This document shows positions 48,671-58,484 of a DNA stretch of 64,000 bases, piece after piece. The notes under the pieces were generated by a model. That model was not told where the DNA came from, searched no databases, and saw only the letters and a program-made list of their open reading frames with translations. Made by a program: the position numbers and the translations under genes. Numbering within the stretch: the stretch's first letter is position 1; every line of letters starts with the position of its first letter. The stretch comes from an uncultured Sphingomonadaceae bacterium (GTDB lineage Bacteria > Pseudomonadota > Alphaproteobacteria > Sphingomonadales > Sphingomonadaceae). The stretch is taken from the NCBI GenBank assembly GCA_947497315.1, contig CANMFX010000002.1, forward strand, positions 62,001 to 126,000, written 5' to 3'.

Positions 48671-49867
48671 GTGACATCGCCTCAGATCGACCGAAAAACC
48701 AATCGGCGTTCGGTTCTGAAAGAAAACTTTCAAAAAGTCCGTGCACATAGCAGTTCGCTGGTCACTGGCTTGAGCGATGCTGATGCAACCGTTCAATCAA
48801 TGGACGATGCGTCCCCAGCCAAATGGCATCTGGCGCACACGAGCTGGTTTTTTGAAACTTTCCTGCTGCGCGATCATGTAGACGGCTATCGGGTGTTTGA
48901 TGAGTCTTATGCTTATTTGTTCAATAGTTACTATGAAGCCGAGGGCGCAAGGCATGCGCGACCAGATCGAGGTCTGTTGACCCGGCCATCGTTAGAAGAC
49001 GTGCTTGATTATCGCGCACATGTAGATGACGCAATGATCGAAGCCATGGAAAGCTTTTCCGATGAGTCTCTGAATCTGATCGAGTTGGGATTGCATCACG
49101 AGCAACAACATCAGGAACTGTTGCTCACAGATATATTGCACCTGTTTTCCCACAATCCGCTTGGCCCCGCTTTCATGGAACCCAAGCCGCGCCCGGCGAT
49201 TATCGAAGCGCCATTGCACTGGATTGAGGGCGCAAATGGTGTTCAAGCCATAGGCCATGATGGAGAAGGGTTCGCCTTTGATTGCGAAGGACCGCGCCAT
49301 GAGGTCTTGCTGCAGCGTTATGTCATAGCCGACCGCCCTGTTACAAATGGTGAGTGGCAGGATTTTATGGCTGATGGTGGTTATGCCGACCATCGTTATT
49401 GGTTGTCCGATGGTTGGGCCTGGGTACAGCAAGAAAAGGTCGCAAAACCCCTCCATTGGCGCACTTGCGATGGTGTGATGGAAGAATTCACCTTGCAAGG
49501 ATGGCGTGAAATCGTGTTGTGCGCGCCGGTTCGTCATATCAGTCTTTATGAAGCCGACGCCTATGCGTGCTGGGCAGATGCCCGGCTTCCAACTGAGGCC
49601 GAGTGGGAAGTCGCGGCGCATAATGGGTTGCCAGGCACCGGCAGCGTGTGGGAATGGACTGGCAGTGCTTATCGCCCTTATCCCGGTTTTAAAGCCGCAG
49701 AGGGCGCAGTTGGTGAATATAATGGCAAGTTCATGTCTGGGCAGTTTGTATTGAAAGGCGGCAGTGTTGCCACACCGCCGGGCCATATCCGCGATAGCTA
49801 TCGCAATTTCTTTTACCCCCATCAGCGTTGGCAGTTTACCGGCCTTCGCCTCGCTAAAGATCTTTGA
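48671..49867 (+). CDS. egtB: Ergothioneine biosynthesis protein EgtB
   Basis: Iron-dependent sulfoxide synthase that joins a thiol donor to hercynine. The 398 residues from a GTG start show the DinB-like domain with iron ligands His56 (HLAHTSWFFE), His143 and His147 (HHEQQHQELL). The C-terminal sulfatase-modifying-type domain contains RLPTEAEWEVAA and SYRNFFYPHQRWQFTGLRLA. egtD follows within 34 bp. No egtC/egtE is nearby, as expected for the EgtB type that uses cysteine or gamma-glutamyl-cysteine with external partners. Confidence 0.96.
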   Translation: MTSPQIDRKTNRRSVLKENFQKVRAHSSSLVTGLSDADATVQSMDDASPAKWHLAHTSWFFETFLLRDHVDGYRVFDESYAYLFNSYYEAEGARHARPDRGLLTRPSLEDVLDYRAHVDDAMIEAMESFSDESLNLIELGLHHEQQHQELLLTDILHLFSHNPLGPAFMEPKPRPAIIEAPLHWIEGANGVQAIGHDGEGFAFDCEGPRHEVLLQRYVIADRPVTNGEWQDFMADGGYADHRYWLSDGWAWVQQEKVAKPLHWRTCDGVMEEFTLQGWREIVLCAPVRHISLYEADAYACWADARLPTEAEWEVAAHNGLPGTGSVWEWTGSAYRPYPGFKAAEGAVGEYNGKFMSGQFVLKGGSVATPPGHIRDSYRNFFYPHQRWQFTGLRLAKDL

Positions 49868-49900
49868 TCGACAAATTTGGCCGCCAAGGACGGCTTTCTC

Positions 49901-50860
49901 ATGGATATGACAGTTAGCCGGGTGGACCCGGGCTTTGAAAAAGATGTTATGCGCTGTTTTCAAGAGCAGAACTACGCAATTCCAGCCCGTTGGCTCTATG
50001 ACCGTCAGGGTTCGGAACTATTTGAACAGATTACAGAGTTACCCGAGTATTATCCGACGCGAACGGAAACAAGCTTGCTGGAACGGTACAGCGCTGAAGT
50101 CGGAGAGATGAGTGGCACAGACTGCGCTGTTGTTGAATTCGGTTCCGGCAGTTCCACAAAAACACCGCATCTTTTGAGTGCTACCCATCCTGCAGCTTAT
50201 GTCCCGATAGATATTTCCGGAGAGTTTCTCGCCGCCAGCGCTGCGCAGTTGCAGACACAGTTTCCTGAACTCCCCATCTATCCCCTAGAGGCCGACTTTA
50301 TGCGACGGATAAACTTACCGAGCGGAGTGGCCAATATGCCCAAGCTGGGTTTTTTTCCGGGCTCTACAATCGGTAATATGATTGCGCGTACCTCCGTTGA
50401 TTTGCTTCGCTTTATGAGAGAGACACTTGGTACAGGATCGCAGTTGCTGATCGGCTTCGACCGAATCAAGGATACAGACACTCTGGTCGCGGCTTATGAC
50501 GATAGTGCTGGAGTAACTGCGCAGTTTTCGCTAAACTTACTGCACCGAATTAATCGAGAAATGGCTGGTACAATCCCGGTGGACCAGTTCCGCCACATCG
50601 CGATGTGGAATGATCTTTACGCGCGAATTGAAATCTATCTAGAAGCCGAGGCAGATGTGCACTTTACCATCGGTGACAACCAGTTCGACATGGATAAGGG
50701 CCAGAAAATTCATATCGAGAACAGCCACAAATATGGTTTGCGTGATGCGCGTTTGATGCTGCGTGCAGGCGGCTGGTCACCGGTTCGTGAATGGAGCGAC
50801 GAGAGAGATTACTTCTCACTGATCCTGGCTGAAGCGCATCCTTTTAAAAATGCGCCATAA
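49901..50860 (+). CDS. egtD: L-histidine N(alpha)-methyltransferase EgtD
   Basis: SAM-dependent enzyme that trimethylates histidine to hercynine, the first ergothioneine step. It has 319 residues from ATG 49901 (AAGGA about 10 bp upstream); a TTG at 49877 is less likely. Family signatures: IPARWLYDRQGSELFEQIT, EFGSGSSTKTPHLL (SAM loop), YVPIDISGEFL, FFPGSTIGN and HKYGLRDARLMLRAGGW. Paired with egtB. Confidence 0.96.
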   Translation: MDMTVSRVDPGFEKDVMRCFQEQNYAIPARWLYDRQGSELFEQITELPEYYPTRTETSLLERYSAEVGEMSGTDCAVVEFGSGSSTKTPHLLSATHPAAYVPIDISGEFLAASAAQLQTQFPELPIYPLEADFMRRINLPSGVANMPKLGFFPGSTIGNMIARTSVDLLRFMRETLGTGSQLLIGFDRIKDTDTLVAAYDDSAGVTAQFSLNLLHRINREMAGTIPVDQFRHIAMWNDLYARIEIYLEAEADVHFTIGDNQFDMDKGQKIHIENSHKYGLRDARLMLRAGGWSPVREWSDERDYFSLILAEAHPFKNAP

Positions 50861-50863
50861 AAC

Positions 50864-51988
50864 CTATTCTACCGCTTCTTCGGTATCCGGTATTTGCTGG
50901 GCCAGCTCTTCGGCCTTTTGATATTTTGCGCGCCAGGTTGTGATCCACTTGTAGGCTCCGCGACATTCCTGCATACCGCTGGCTTCAATCAAACGGAATT
51001 GCTCGCCATCCCAGACGAAGCTCTCGGCATTGCCGCAATCGCCAATGCCTCTACCTTTTGCCAAGCTGCTCAAGATTTGACGATTTTCTTCCCAATGGGC
51101 GTTTACCAGCAAGGGTGGGCGATCTTCGCCGCCCCAGGCGGGTTGCAGGTCATAGGTTGCCGGACGGAATGCCCAACTGGCGCCCTCTTTCTCATCACCT
51201 TTGATTTCGCCAATATAGGCGGCGCTAGAAAAGTTGTAGGCACCAGAACCACATGACATCAAAATGAGCGCACGATAGCGGCCATCTTTCTGACCCAAAG
51301 GAAATATCTGATCCTCGACGACACCAAATCTTTCATCCTTGCAGGGAGAATTCTCCACCAGATCAACGATTTCGGTTGTTGCGGGAATTCGTTTCGCGGG
51401 TGCCCATTGGTCAACGACTACAACTGGAACTTCTTTTTTTTCGGGCCTGAATGTACGGCGACCTTTGGATATTAAAGCGGTCGATGTGCGCACTCGTTTC
51501 TGTTGCTGATCAATATAGCGCAGCGCGGCGGTAGAGCCTGATAAAGAAATCTTCGTCAGGCTATCCCCATTTGGTGCTCTGATTTCCAGTTTTCGGCCGC
51601 GAGCGATAGCAGTTGCCGCTTTCTTGGCTTCTTCGCCCATAATTTCGACAGGGTAATCGTCCTCGGCCATAGGGCCAGTGACTATGACCTTGCCGTCTAC
51701 GACCAGTTCATAACGTCCGATGCCTGTGACTTGTAACAGTGCCCGGATTTTTAAAACATCATCTGCGCCAGCCGTGCGGGTAACAGTAATCGGGCCACCC
51801 CAATCATCAAAACCGCGGCTGGCATCATCGACCAAGGAGATCGCTTGACAATCGCCGCCATTGTCACAGCCTACCGACCAATCTTTGAAGACTTTTACCT
51901 CACCCGGATTAGGGATCGGCTGCACGTCGCTGGCTGCCGTTGTCGCCGCAAGTGCCATGAGGGCAATGGTAGAAATAATAGGGGACAT
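50864..51988 (-). CDS. DUF1176 exported protein
   Basis: Predicted periplasmic protein, 374 residues, with a signal peptide ending near ATTAAS. The DUF1176 pattern is visible: VKVFKDWSVGCDNGGDCQAISL at the start, GRKLEIRAPNGDSLTKISLSG in the middle, and C-terminal ESFVWDGEQFRLIEASGMQECRG with paired cysteines. Function unknown. It ends 4 bp after egtD on the opposite strand, and diverges from the next gene. Confidence 0.88.
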   Translation of the reverse strand: MSPIISTIALMALAATTAASDVQPIPNPGEVKVFKDWSVGCDNGGDCQAISLVDDASRGFDDWGGPITVTRTAGADDVLKIRALLQVTGIGRYELVVDGKVIVTGPMAEDDYPVEIMGEEAKKAATAIARGRKLEIRAPNGDSLTKISLSGSTAALRYIDQQQKRVRTSTALISKGRRTFRPEKKEVPVVVVDQWAPAKRIPATTEIVDLVENSPCKDERFGVVEDQIFPLGQKDGRYRALILMSCGSGAYNFSSAAYIGEIKGDEKEGASWAFRPATYDLQPAWGGEDRPPLLVNAHWEENRQILSSLAKGRGIGDCGNAESFVWDGEQFRLIEASGMQECRGAYKWITTWRAKYQKAEELAQQIPDTEEAVE

Positions 51989-52079
51989 ATTTGCAATCTA
52001 GCCAGTTTGCTCGACAATCGCTAGTGCCTTGTTACATCAGCATTAACGGCTCGGTTATGATAAGGAAAAAGGACGGCAA

Positions 52080-52949
52080 ATGAAATCAATCGGTATCATT
52101 GGATCAGGACAAATGGGAGCAGGAATTGCGCAGGTTTCCGCGCAGGCCGGATACCATGTTTACTTGTCTGATATGAATCAGGAGATAGCCGAGAAGGGCA
52201 AGGCAGGAATTGCCAAACAATTGTCGCGACTGGTCGAAAAAGATAAGATTGAGCAACAAGTCGCGCAAACCACTCTGGACCGGATCGAAACGATCGGTTC
52301 CCTGGATCCGATGGCAAGTGCGGATATCATTATCGAAGCGGCCACCGAGCGGGAGGATATCAAGCGCCAGATTTTTGGAGCAGCTTCTGAAGTTTTGGGT
52401 CATCAATCGCTTATGGCCACCAACACATCGTCCATATCCATCACGCGATTGGCGCAGTCGGTTAAAGACCCGTCCCGCTTCATTGGCGTACATTTTTTTA
52501 ATCCCGTACCGTTAATGGGCTTGGTCGAGGTCATTCGTGGCCTTGCGACCAGCGACCACAGTGTCGCCATGGCCAACGATTATGTGAAGGCGCTCGGTAA
52601 ACAGGCGGTTCTGGCCAAAGATTCGCCATGCTTTGTGGTCAATCGAATATTACTGCCCATGCTCAATGAAGCATTTTTTGCTCTGGGAGAGGGCACGGCC
52701 TCTATGGAAGACATAGATCGCGGCGTACAATTGGGCCTTGGTCATCCAATGGGGCCTATCACATTGGCGGATATGATCGGACTTGATACGTTGCTGGAAA
52801 TTTTGCGCGTGCTGCAAAATGATTTTGGCGATCCCAAATATCGGCCGGCACCTCTATTGCTGAAATATGTCGAAGCTGGTTGGCTGGGCCGGAAAACTGG
52901 TAAAGGCTTTTACGATTATTCGGGTGAAGTGCCGACGCCTACGATGTAA
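52080..52949 (+). CDS. 3-hydroxybutyryl-CoA dehydrogenase (3HCDH family)
   Basis: NAD-dependent short-chain 3-hydroxyacyl-CoA dehydrogenase, 289 residues. The Rossmann motif [22 protein letters not shown] leads the protein, then [13 protein letters not shown] and [17 protein letters not shown] with the catalytic histidine. The tail GFYDYSG is typical. AAGGACGGCAA precedes the ATG. The epoxide hydrolase gene follows 24 bp later. It could serve butyrate/PHB metabolism or a local aromatic or terpene pathway. Confidence 0.93.
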   Translation: MKSIGIIGSGQMGAGIAQVSAQAGYHVYLSDMNQEIAEKGKAGIAKQLSRLVEKDKIEQQVAQTTLDRIETIGSLDPMASADIIIEAATEREDIKRQIFGAASEVLGHQSLMATNTSSISITRLAQSVKDPSRFIGVHFFNPVPLMGLVEVIRGLATSDHSVAMANDYVKALGKQAVLAKDSPCFVVNRILLPMLNEAFFALGEGTASMEDIDRGVQLGLGHPMGPITLADMIGLDTLLEILRVLQNDFGDPKYRPAPLLLKYVEAGWLGRKTGKGFYDYSGEVPTPTM

Positions 52950-52973
52950 GCTGGATAAAATGGAGACGATGCG

Positions 52974-54119
52974 ATGAGCGATGATATCAGGGATTTTCAG
53001 ATTGATATTCCGCAATCGGCATTGGATGATTTGCAAGCTCGGCTGGCAAGCGTCCGTTGGCCTGATCCAGAACCGGTAGACGACTGGTCCCAAGGCATAC
53101 CGCTGGCTTATACTCAACAAGTTACCGACTATTGGCGCGAGAATTATGACTGGCGGCGCTGTGAAGCGGCACTAAACCAGTATTCGCATCATATGACCGA
53201 GATTGACGGGGTCGATATTCATTTCATGCATATCCGCTCGCCCGAGGCGGATGCACGGCCGTTAATCATGACACATGGCTGGCCGGGGTCGATTGTCGAA
53301 TTTATGGATGTTATCGGGCCGCTGACGGATCCGGTTGCCCACGGTGGTGATGCCGGAGATGCTTATCATCTCGTCATTCCTTCGCTGCCCGGATATGGTT
53401 TTTCTGGCAAGCCCACCGAAACCGGATGGGGCGCAGAGAAGATCGCGCGCACCTGGGATGTGTTGATGACGCGGCTGGGCTATAATCGCTATTTTGCTCA
53501 AGGCGGTGATTGGGGTGCACTGGTGACTTCTGCCATTGGCGTACAAAATCTCGGGTCTTGCGCTGGTATCCACATTAATCTCGTTGTTGTCGGCACACCA
53601 CCAGAAGAAGTGATGAAAAATCCCACGCCAGAGGAACAGGCGTCGTTAGCGCGCTTTGCTGAGTATCAAACACAGGGCGGCGGCTATGCCGAAATTCAAC
53701 GCACCAAACCGCAGACTTTGGGTTATGGTCTGGCGGATTCGCCTGTGGGTCAGATGGCATGGGTTTTGGAGAAATTTCAGGGTTGGTCTGATGGCGCGAT
53801 GACGCCCGATGATAGTTTTGATCGTGATCGCTTGCTCGATAATATCATGCTCTATTGGCTCAACAATGCCGGAGCCTCTTCCGCGAGGCTGTATCGTGAG
53901 AGTTTTGGCAACCCCAATGTCGAGCCTGTCGATCTTGCAACGGGATGCAGTATTTTCCCGAACGAGATTATGGCCCCTTCTCGTCGCTGGGCAGAACAGC
54001 GTTTTAAAAACCTGCAATATTGGGGTGAAGCGGACAAAGGCGGCCATTTCGCCGCCATGGAAGTACCTGAATTGTTCATCAACGAAGTGCGCGGCTGTTT
54101 TGGCCAGATGGAGCTGTAA
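52974..54119 (+). CDS. Epoxide hydrolase with EHN domain
   Basis: Alpha/beta hydrolase that opens epoxides to diols, 381 residues. The N-terminal EHN segment is DFQIDIPQSALDDLQARLAS, then IHFMHIRSPE, the HGWPGSIVEFMDVIGPL oxyanion region and the Asp nucleophile in QGGDWGALVTSA. C-terminal GHFAAMEVPELF supplies the catalytic His. It is in a run with a 3-hydroxyacyl-CoA dehydrogenase and an oligopeptide-type ABC transporter (6 bp to the next gene). Confidence 0.93.
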   Translation: MSDDIRDFQIDIPQSALDDLQARLASVRWPDPEPVDDWSQGIPLAYTQQVTDYWRENYDWRRCEAALNQYSHHMTEIDGVDIHFMHIRSPEADARPLIMTHGWPGSIVEFMDVIGPLTDPVAHGGDAGDAYHLVIPSLPGYGFSGKPTETGWGAEKIARTWDVLMTRLGYNRYFAQGGDWGALVTSAIGVQNLGSCAGIHINLVVVGTPPEEVMKNPTPEEQASLARFAEYQTQGGGYAEIQRTKPQTLGYGLADSPVGQMAWVLEKFQGWSDGAMTPDDSFDRDRLLDNIMLYWLNNAGASSARLYRESFGNPNVEPVDLATGCSIFPNEIMAPSRRWAEQRFKNLQYWGEADKGGHFAAMEVPELFINEVRGCFGQMEL

Positions 54120-54125
54120 CGCCCC

Positions 54126-55046
54126 ATGTTAGCGCTGGTCGCAAGACGGTTGATGACAGCGATCCCGACGCTGCTTGCGATTATATTGGCTTCCTTTTTT
54201 TTGATGCGGCTGGCCCCGGGTGGTCCATTTGACGGTGAGCGGCCGTTGCCGCCTGAGACACAGGCTGCCCTGCAAACCGCCTATGGGCTCGATAAGCCGC
54301 TTTGGGAGCAAGCGTGGATTTACATTTCGCGGCTGGCGCAGGGTGATTTTGGACCGTCGCTGGTTTATCGCGATTTTACAGTTTCCGAACTTGTGGCACA
54401 GGGATTGCCGATATCACTGACTCTCGGCGGTCTGGCGATAGCTTTGGCATTGCTGATTGGAGTTTCCGCTGGGTTATTTGCAGCGGTGCGGGCTGGCAAG
54501 GCGGCGGACAAGACAATCATGATGTTGGCAACCGTTGCAACTGCATTGCCGACCTTTGTTACCGGACCGGCATTGGCTCTGCTTTTCGGACTTTGGCTGG
54601 GATTATTGCCAGTCTCGGGCACAGGGGAAGGCTGGTCTTGGTTGACCATGCCGGTGGTTGCTCTGGCGTTGCCGGTTTCTGGGGCCATCGCCAAACTGAC
54701 CAGAGCGGGTCTGGCGACAGTGCTGAAACAGGACCATATCCGCACCGCAAGGGCGCGGGGACTGCCTGAAACGAAAATCCTGTTCAAACATGGGTTGCGT
54801 CCGGCGCTCGTTCCGGTGGCCAGCTACCTCGGGCCGGCCGCAGCCGGTTTGCTCACTGGCGCTGTGGTTGTGGAAACTGTCTTCGGACTACCGGGACTGG
54901 GCCGTTATTTTGTTCAGGGTGCGCTAAACCGGGATTATCCTTTGGTTCTCGGCGTGGTCACGCTCTATGCCGCGCTCATTATCCTGTTTAACCTGTTTGC
55001 TGACCTGATTTATGGCTGGCTCGATCCAAGGATGCGGGACGGATGA
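54126..55046 (+). CDS. Oligopeptide/nickel-type ABC transporter permease (B subunit)
   Basis: Inner-membrane permease of the OppB/DppB family, 306 residues, six helices. It has the conserved N-terminal MLALVARRLMTAIPTLLAI and the ATPase-coupling loop KQDHIRTARARGLPETKILF. It begins 6 bp after the epoxide hydrolase stop and overlaps the next gene by 4 bp. Uptake of peptides or similar solutes is the family role; substrate unknown. Confidence 0.92.
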   Translation: MLALVARRLMTAIPTLLAIILASFFLMRLAPGGPFDGERPLPPETQAALQTAYGLDKPLWEQAWIYISRLAQGDFGPSLVYRDFTVSELVAQGLPISLTLGGLAIALALLIGVSAGLFAAVRAGKAADKTIMMLATVATALPTFVTGPALALLFGLWLGLLPVSGTGEGWSWLTMPVVALALPVSGAIAKLTRAGLATVLKQDHIRTARARGLPETKILFKHGLRPALVPVASYLGPAAAGLLTGAVVVETVFGLPGLGRYFVQGALNRDYPLVLGVVTLYAALIILFNLFADLIYGWLDPRMRDG

Positions 55047-55843
55047 GGCAGTTGCTAAATCGTGTCCATTGGCCGCTATGGGTAGTTCTGATCCTGATCG
55101 GCTTGGCGTTGATTCTGCCGCTCGTATTGCCATGGACCTTTGATCAGATTGACTGGGAGGCCGTGCGCGCGCCTGCTTTCAGCGGATCGCATATATTTGG
55201 CACAGATGAGATAGGCCGCGACCGGCTCGCGCGCCTTGCAGCCGGGACGCAGGTCACGCTGATGGTAGCGATAGCGGCCGCTCTGGTATCTCTGGTCGTC
55301 GGCATTGCCTGGGGCGCGACTGCGGGTTGGATTGGCGGAAAGGTTGATGAAGCGATGATGCGTTTTGTCGATGCGCTCTATGCGCTACCGTTCATGTTCA
55401 TCGTCATTCTGCTGATGGTGATTTTCGGTCGCTCGATTTTGCTGGTCTTTATTGGTATTGGACTGGTTGAGTGGCTAACCATGGCGCGTGTGGTGCGCGG
55501 ACAGGTGATGGCGCTAAAACAGAGGCCTTTCATATTGGCTGCTGAAGCCGCTGGAACGCCGCCACGTACCATTATACTGAAACATGTCTTGCCCAATATC
55601 GCTGGCGTTGCGCTGGCCTATTTGATGCTTACCGTACCGCAGGTGGTTATGGTCGAGAGCTTCCTTTCATTCCTGGGTTTGGGTGTGCAGGAGCCGCTGA
55701 CATCGCTGGGTATTTTGGTCAAGGAAGGCGCCGATGACATGGATATGACACCCTTGGGTTTGCTGTTACCCGGCGGACTTTTGGTTATCATTCTGGTTTG
55801 TCTGACAATTGAGGGTGAACGCCTGCGAGATATCTTCTCATGA
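55043..55843 (+). CDS. Oligopeptide/nickel-type ABC transporter permease (C subunit)
   Basis: OppC/DppC-type permease partner, 266 residues. Marks are HIFGTDEIGRDRLARLAAGT near residue 50 and the coupling loop LAAEAAGTPPRTIILKHVLPNI, followed by VESFLSFLGLGVQEP. Start and stop overlap its neighbours by 4 bp each, so the transporter genes are translationally coupled. Confidence 0.93.
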   Translation: MRQLLNRVHWPLWVVLILIGLALILPLVLPWTFDQIDWEAVRAPAFSGSHIFGTDEIGRDRLARLAAGTQVTLMVAIAAALVSLVVGIAWGATAGWIGGKVDEAMMRFVDALYALPFMFIVILLMVIFGRSILLVFIGIGLVEWLTMARVVRGQVMALKQRPFILAAEAAGTPPRTIILKHVLPNIAGVALAYLMLTVPQVVMVESFLSFLGLGVQEPLTSLGILVKEGADDMDMTPLGLLLPGGLLVIILVCLTIEGERLRDIFS

Positions 55844-57387
55844 GCCTTTATGAGATACGTGACATGGTCATTCAAATTGATGGCAAGCAGCTGGTAAAAG
55901 GCGTTAATATCTCGGTCGAAGCTGGTAAATGCACTGCGATTATCGGTGCGTCCGGTTCGGGAAAAAGCCTTTCCTGTCTGACGCCATTTGATTTAACACC
56001 GGGTGAAGCGGCCGGATCCATCAAGCTGGACGGCATCGATTTGTTAAAGGCGAACGCGCATCAAAAACTGAAGGCCCGCAGCCATTTGGCGGGCTTTGTA
56101 TTTCAACAGCCATTGACTGCTTTGACGCCGCATCTGACCATCGGTGCACAGCTTAAGGAAGCGGCGGCTCAGGCCGGATCACCAGCCTTGTCCAGGCACG
56201 AACTGGCGCAAAAACTGGAACGGGTAGGCTTGTCACGAGCGGATGAACGACTGGACCAGTTTCCTCATCGGTTATCGGGAGGGGAACGTCAGCGTGTCAT
56301 GATCGCGGCTGCGATTGCCCACCAGCCCAAGCTGCTTGTCGCCGACGAACCGACCAGTGCGCTTGACGCCAGCCTGCGCGGAGAGATCATGACGCTGCTC
56401 GACGAGCTACGCGAAGAGCAGGGGCTTGCGATGTTGCTGGTCAGTCATGACCTTGCCTCGGTAGAGAATCATGCTGATCATCTGATTGTTATGGAAGAGG
56501 GCAGGGTGGTGGAAAGTGGCCCCACAGTCGATTTGATCACGCGCCCGCAAGAAGATTATACCAAGCGACTGATGGCGGCGACGCCGCGACTGGATGAACC
56601 GGCGCCTGACCTTCCCGCGACTGGCAAGGTCTTGGTCGACACCAAAGACGTAAGTGTCATTTTTCCAAAACCAGGTTGGCGACGAGGAAAAATTAAGGCT
56701 GTTGTCGATGCGTCTTTGGCCGTGAGAAAGGGTGAGGCACTAGCCGTTGTCGGCGGGTCCGGGTCCGGCAAATCCACCTTGGGAAGGGCAATAGCGGGAA
56801 TTGGCCCGCTTACATCGGGGGCGATCAGCTGGCAGGGTGAGCATTTACCCGGACGTCGCGACCGCGATCTTGCCATGCGGGCGCTGATCCAGCCAGTATT
56901 TCAGGACCCGGTAGCGAGTCTGGATCCGCAATGGAAAGTGCGCGATATCATCGCAGAACCGCTGAAAAACCTCCAACCCGATATCAACCATTCGAATCGT
57001 GAAACGATGGTGCTCAAAGCGCTCTGTGATGTAGGATTGGGCGAAGAGTATCTTGACCGGACTCCGGCAAGCCTTTCCGGCGGTCAGGCGCAACGTGTGG
57101 CTATCGCCCGGGCCATAATAGCCGGTCCCGAACTGCTGGTCCTCGATGAGGCAACCTCTGCGCTTGATCCGTTGGTGGGGTCATCCATCTTGCAACTGCT
57201 TGCCGAACTGCAGCGGAGCAAGGAAATCAGCCTCATTCTGATCACGCATGATATCGCCTCTGCGCGGCGAATCTGCCATCGGATTGCGGTGCTTGACGAG
57301 GGGCATATTGTCGAGATGGGAGAGATGGAATCTGTAATAGGTGATCCGCAAGCCGCGGCTACCCAGAAACTAGTAGCGGCCAGCTGA
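55840..57387 (+). CDS. Fused two-domain oligopeptide-type ABC ATPase (DF fusion)
   Basis: Single chain with both ATPases of an Opp/Dpp system, 515 residues. The first domain has Walker A GASGSGKSLSC, LSGGERQRVMIAA and LLVADEPTSALD; the second has GGSGSGKSTLGRA, LSGGQAQRVAIARA and LLVLDEATSALD. The fusion is also known in YejF-type proteins. No substrate-binding protein gene is next to it, so the importer may use one encoded elsewhere or act as an exporter-like system. Confidence 0.95.
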   Translation: MSLYEIRDMVIQIDGKQLVKGVNISVEAGKCTAIIGASGSGKSLSCLTPFDLTPGEAAGSIKLDGIDLLKANAHQKLKARSHLAGFVFQQPLTALTPHLTIGAQLKEAAAQAGSPALSRHELAQKLERVGLSRADERLDQFPHRLSGGERQRVMIAAAIAHQPKLLVADEPTSALDASLRGEIMTLLDELREEQGLAMLLVSHDLASVENHADHLIVMEEGRVVESGPTVDLITRPQEDYTKRLMAATPRLDEPAPDLPATGKVLVDTKDVSVIFPKPGWRRGKIKAVVDASLAVRKGEALAVVGGSGSGKSTLGRAIAGIGPLTSGAISWQGEHLPGRRDRDLAMRALIQPVFQDPVASLDPQWKVRDIIAEPLKNLQPDINHSNRETMVLKALCDVGLGEEYLDRTPASLSGGQAQRVAIARAIIAGPELLVLDEATSALDPLVGSSILQLLAELQRSKEISLILITHDIASARRICHRIAVLDEGHIVEMGEMESVIGDPQAAATQKLVAAS

Positions 57388-57400
57388 ACCATATAGGTCG

Positions 57401-57433
57401 AAAAAAGGCCGCTCTCCCCGAGAGCGGCCTTTT
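57401..57433. terminator. Bidirectional rho-independent terminator
   Basis: GGCCGCTCTC and GAGAGCGGCC form a perfect stem around a CCC loop, with AAAAAA before and TTTT after. It works for both the converging ATPase gene (plus) and the porin gene (minus). Confidence 0.93.
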
Positions 57434-57470
57434 ATGACGAACCTAAGTGTGAATTCAGACCCAATGGGTT

Positions 57471-58247
57471 TTAGAAGGATACGCCTAATGTAAATACAAC
57501 TGCGCTGTCAGTGAAGTTATTGACTGATGGTGCGTCTGTATCGGTGTAGGCGACGCTTGCAGTGAGGTTTTCGGTAATTGCCCAATCCGCGCCAAGCATC
57601 CAATCAATGTAATTGTCATCACCAAAGACGCCAACAGGGTTACCCAATGAGCCATCATTGATACCAATATTTGCATTCAGCGTGATCGGAGTATTTGGAA
57701 TTCCGCCAGAAACACCGGTATAAATGTAAATATTGTCACTGTTTCCGAGGCTGTCCTGAGACCAGGCGTAAGCGAGGCCGGATGTCAGTTCAACAGGGCC
57801 GAGCGTAGTCGAAACAGAAGCATAGGGTTCAAAATAGTCGCTTGGGCCAGCGGCTCCGCCTTCACCATTTGGATAGACATAGTAGAGCAGCCCAACGTCA
57901 AGCGTAAGGCCATCCGTGACATCGCCGGACCAACCGCCATAGAGGTCAAGCTCTGTGTGGCCAAAGGTCGCGCTGTCTTCGATAGAAGAAGCCCAGGTAC
58001 CGATGTAGAAGCCACTTTCATGAGCGACGTCAATTCCGCCTTGAACAGCGATGTCGCCGTCTGAGAAAGACAGGCCGCGGAAGCGGTAGTCAGATGTGAG
58101 AGCAGCATTGCCGGAAATCGTAATTCCGCTGCCTTCAACTTCTTGAGCGAGGGCAGGTGATGCTGCGGTTGCTAGTAAAATAGCCGAAAGACCAATGATC
58201 CCCGATTTAGTTTTTTTGCCAAATTTGGCTTTTGTGGACGTGCGCAT
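57471..58247 (-). CDS. TorF-family putative porin
   Basis: Outer-membrane beta-barrel of the TorF/TIGR02001 putative porin group, 258 residues from ATG 58247 (AAGGGA 5-6 bp upstream). The signal peptide runs to SPALAQEVEG. Barrel features include ALTSDYRFRGLSFSD near the start, alternating aromatic strands and the C-terminal FTLGVSF. A bidirectional terminator follows. Expression is probably high. Solute unknown. Confidence 0.88.
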   Translation of the reverse strand: MRTSTKAKFGKKTKSGIIGLSAILLATAASPALAQEVEGSGITISGNAALTSDYRFRGLSFSDGDIAVQGGIDVAHESGFYIGTWASSIEDSATFGHTELDLYGGWSGDVTDGLTLDVGLLYYVYPNGEGGAAGPSDYFEPYASVSTTLGPVELTSGLAYAWSQDSLGNSDNIYIYTGVSGGIPNTPITLNANIGINDGSLGNPVGVFGDDNYIDWMLGADWAITENLTASVAYTDTDAPSVNNFTDSAVVFTLGVSF

Positions 58248-58484
58248 GAAAATCCCTTTCTGGTTGATGCGTATCGCCCCTCCTGGAATTTGTCCCGGTT
58301 GTCTTTTTATTGCGTCAACAGAGCCAACGACAGACAATCTCAAAACATGCAGGAAAAAGCTGCATCATATTGCTGCGCCGCACAACAAAAAAATGACAGC
58401 AAATATGACATATTTTGATAGTGTTGCAAATCAGCACCATGTGACTGATTGGCTGCAAACCGCTCTGTTTAGGACTTGTTAACT

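Noticed and set aside
48992-49963. 323-codon open frame antisense to egtB
   Set aside because: Overlaps the clearly functional egtB frame and has no family features.
57401-57433. REP element
   Set aside because: The A-run, GC stem and T-run make it a standard two-way terminator between convergent genes.
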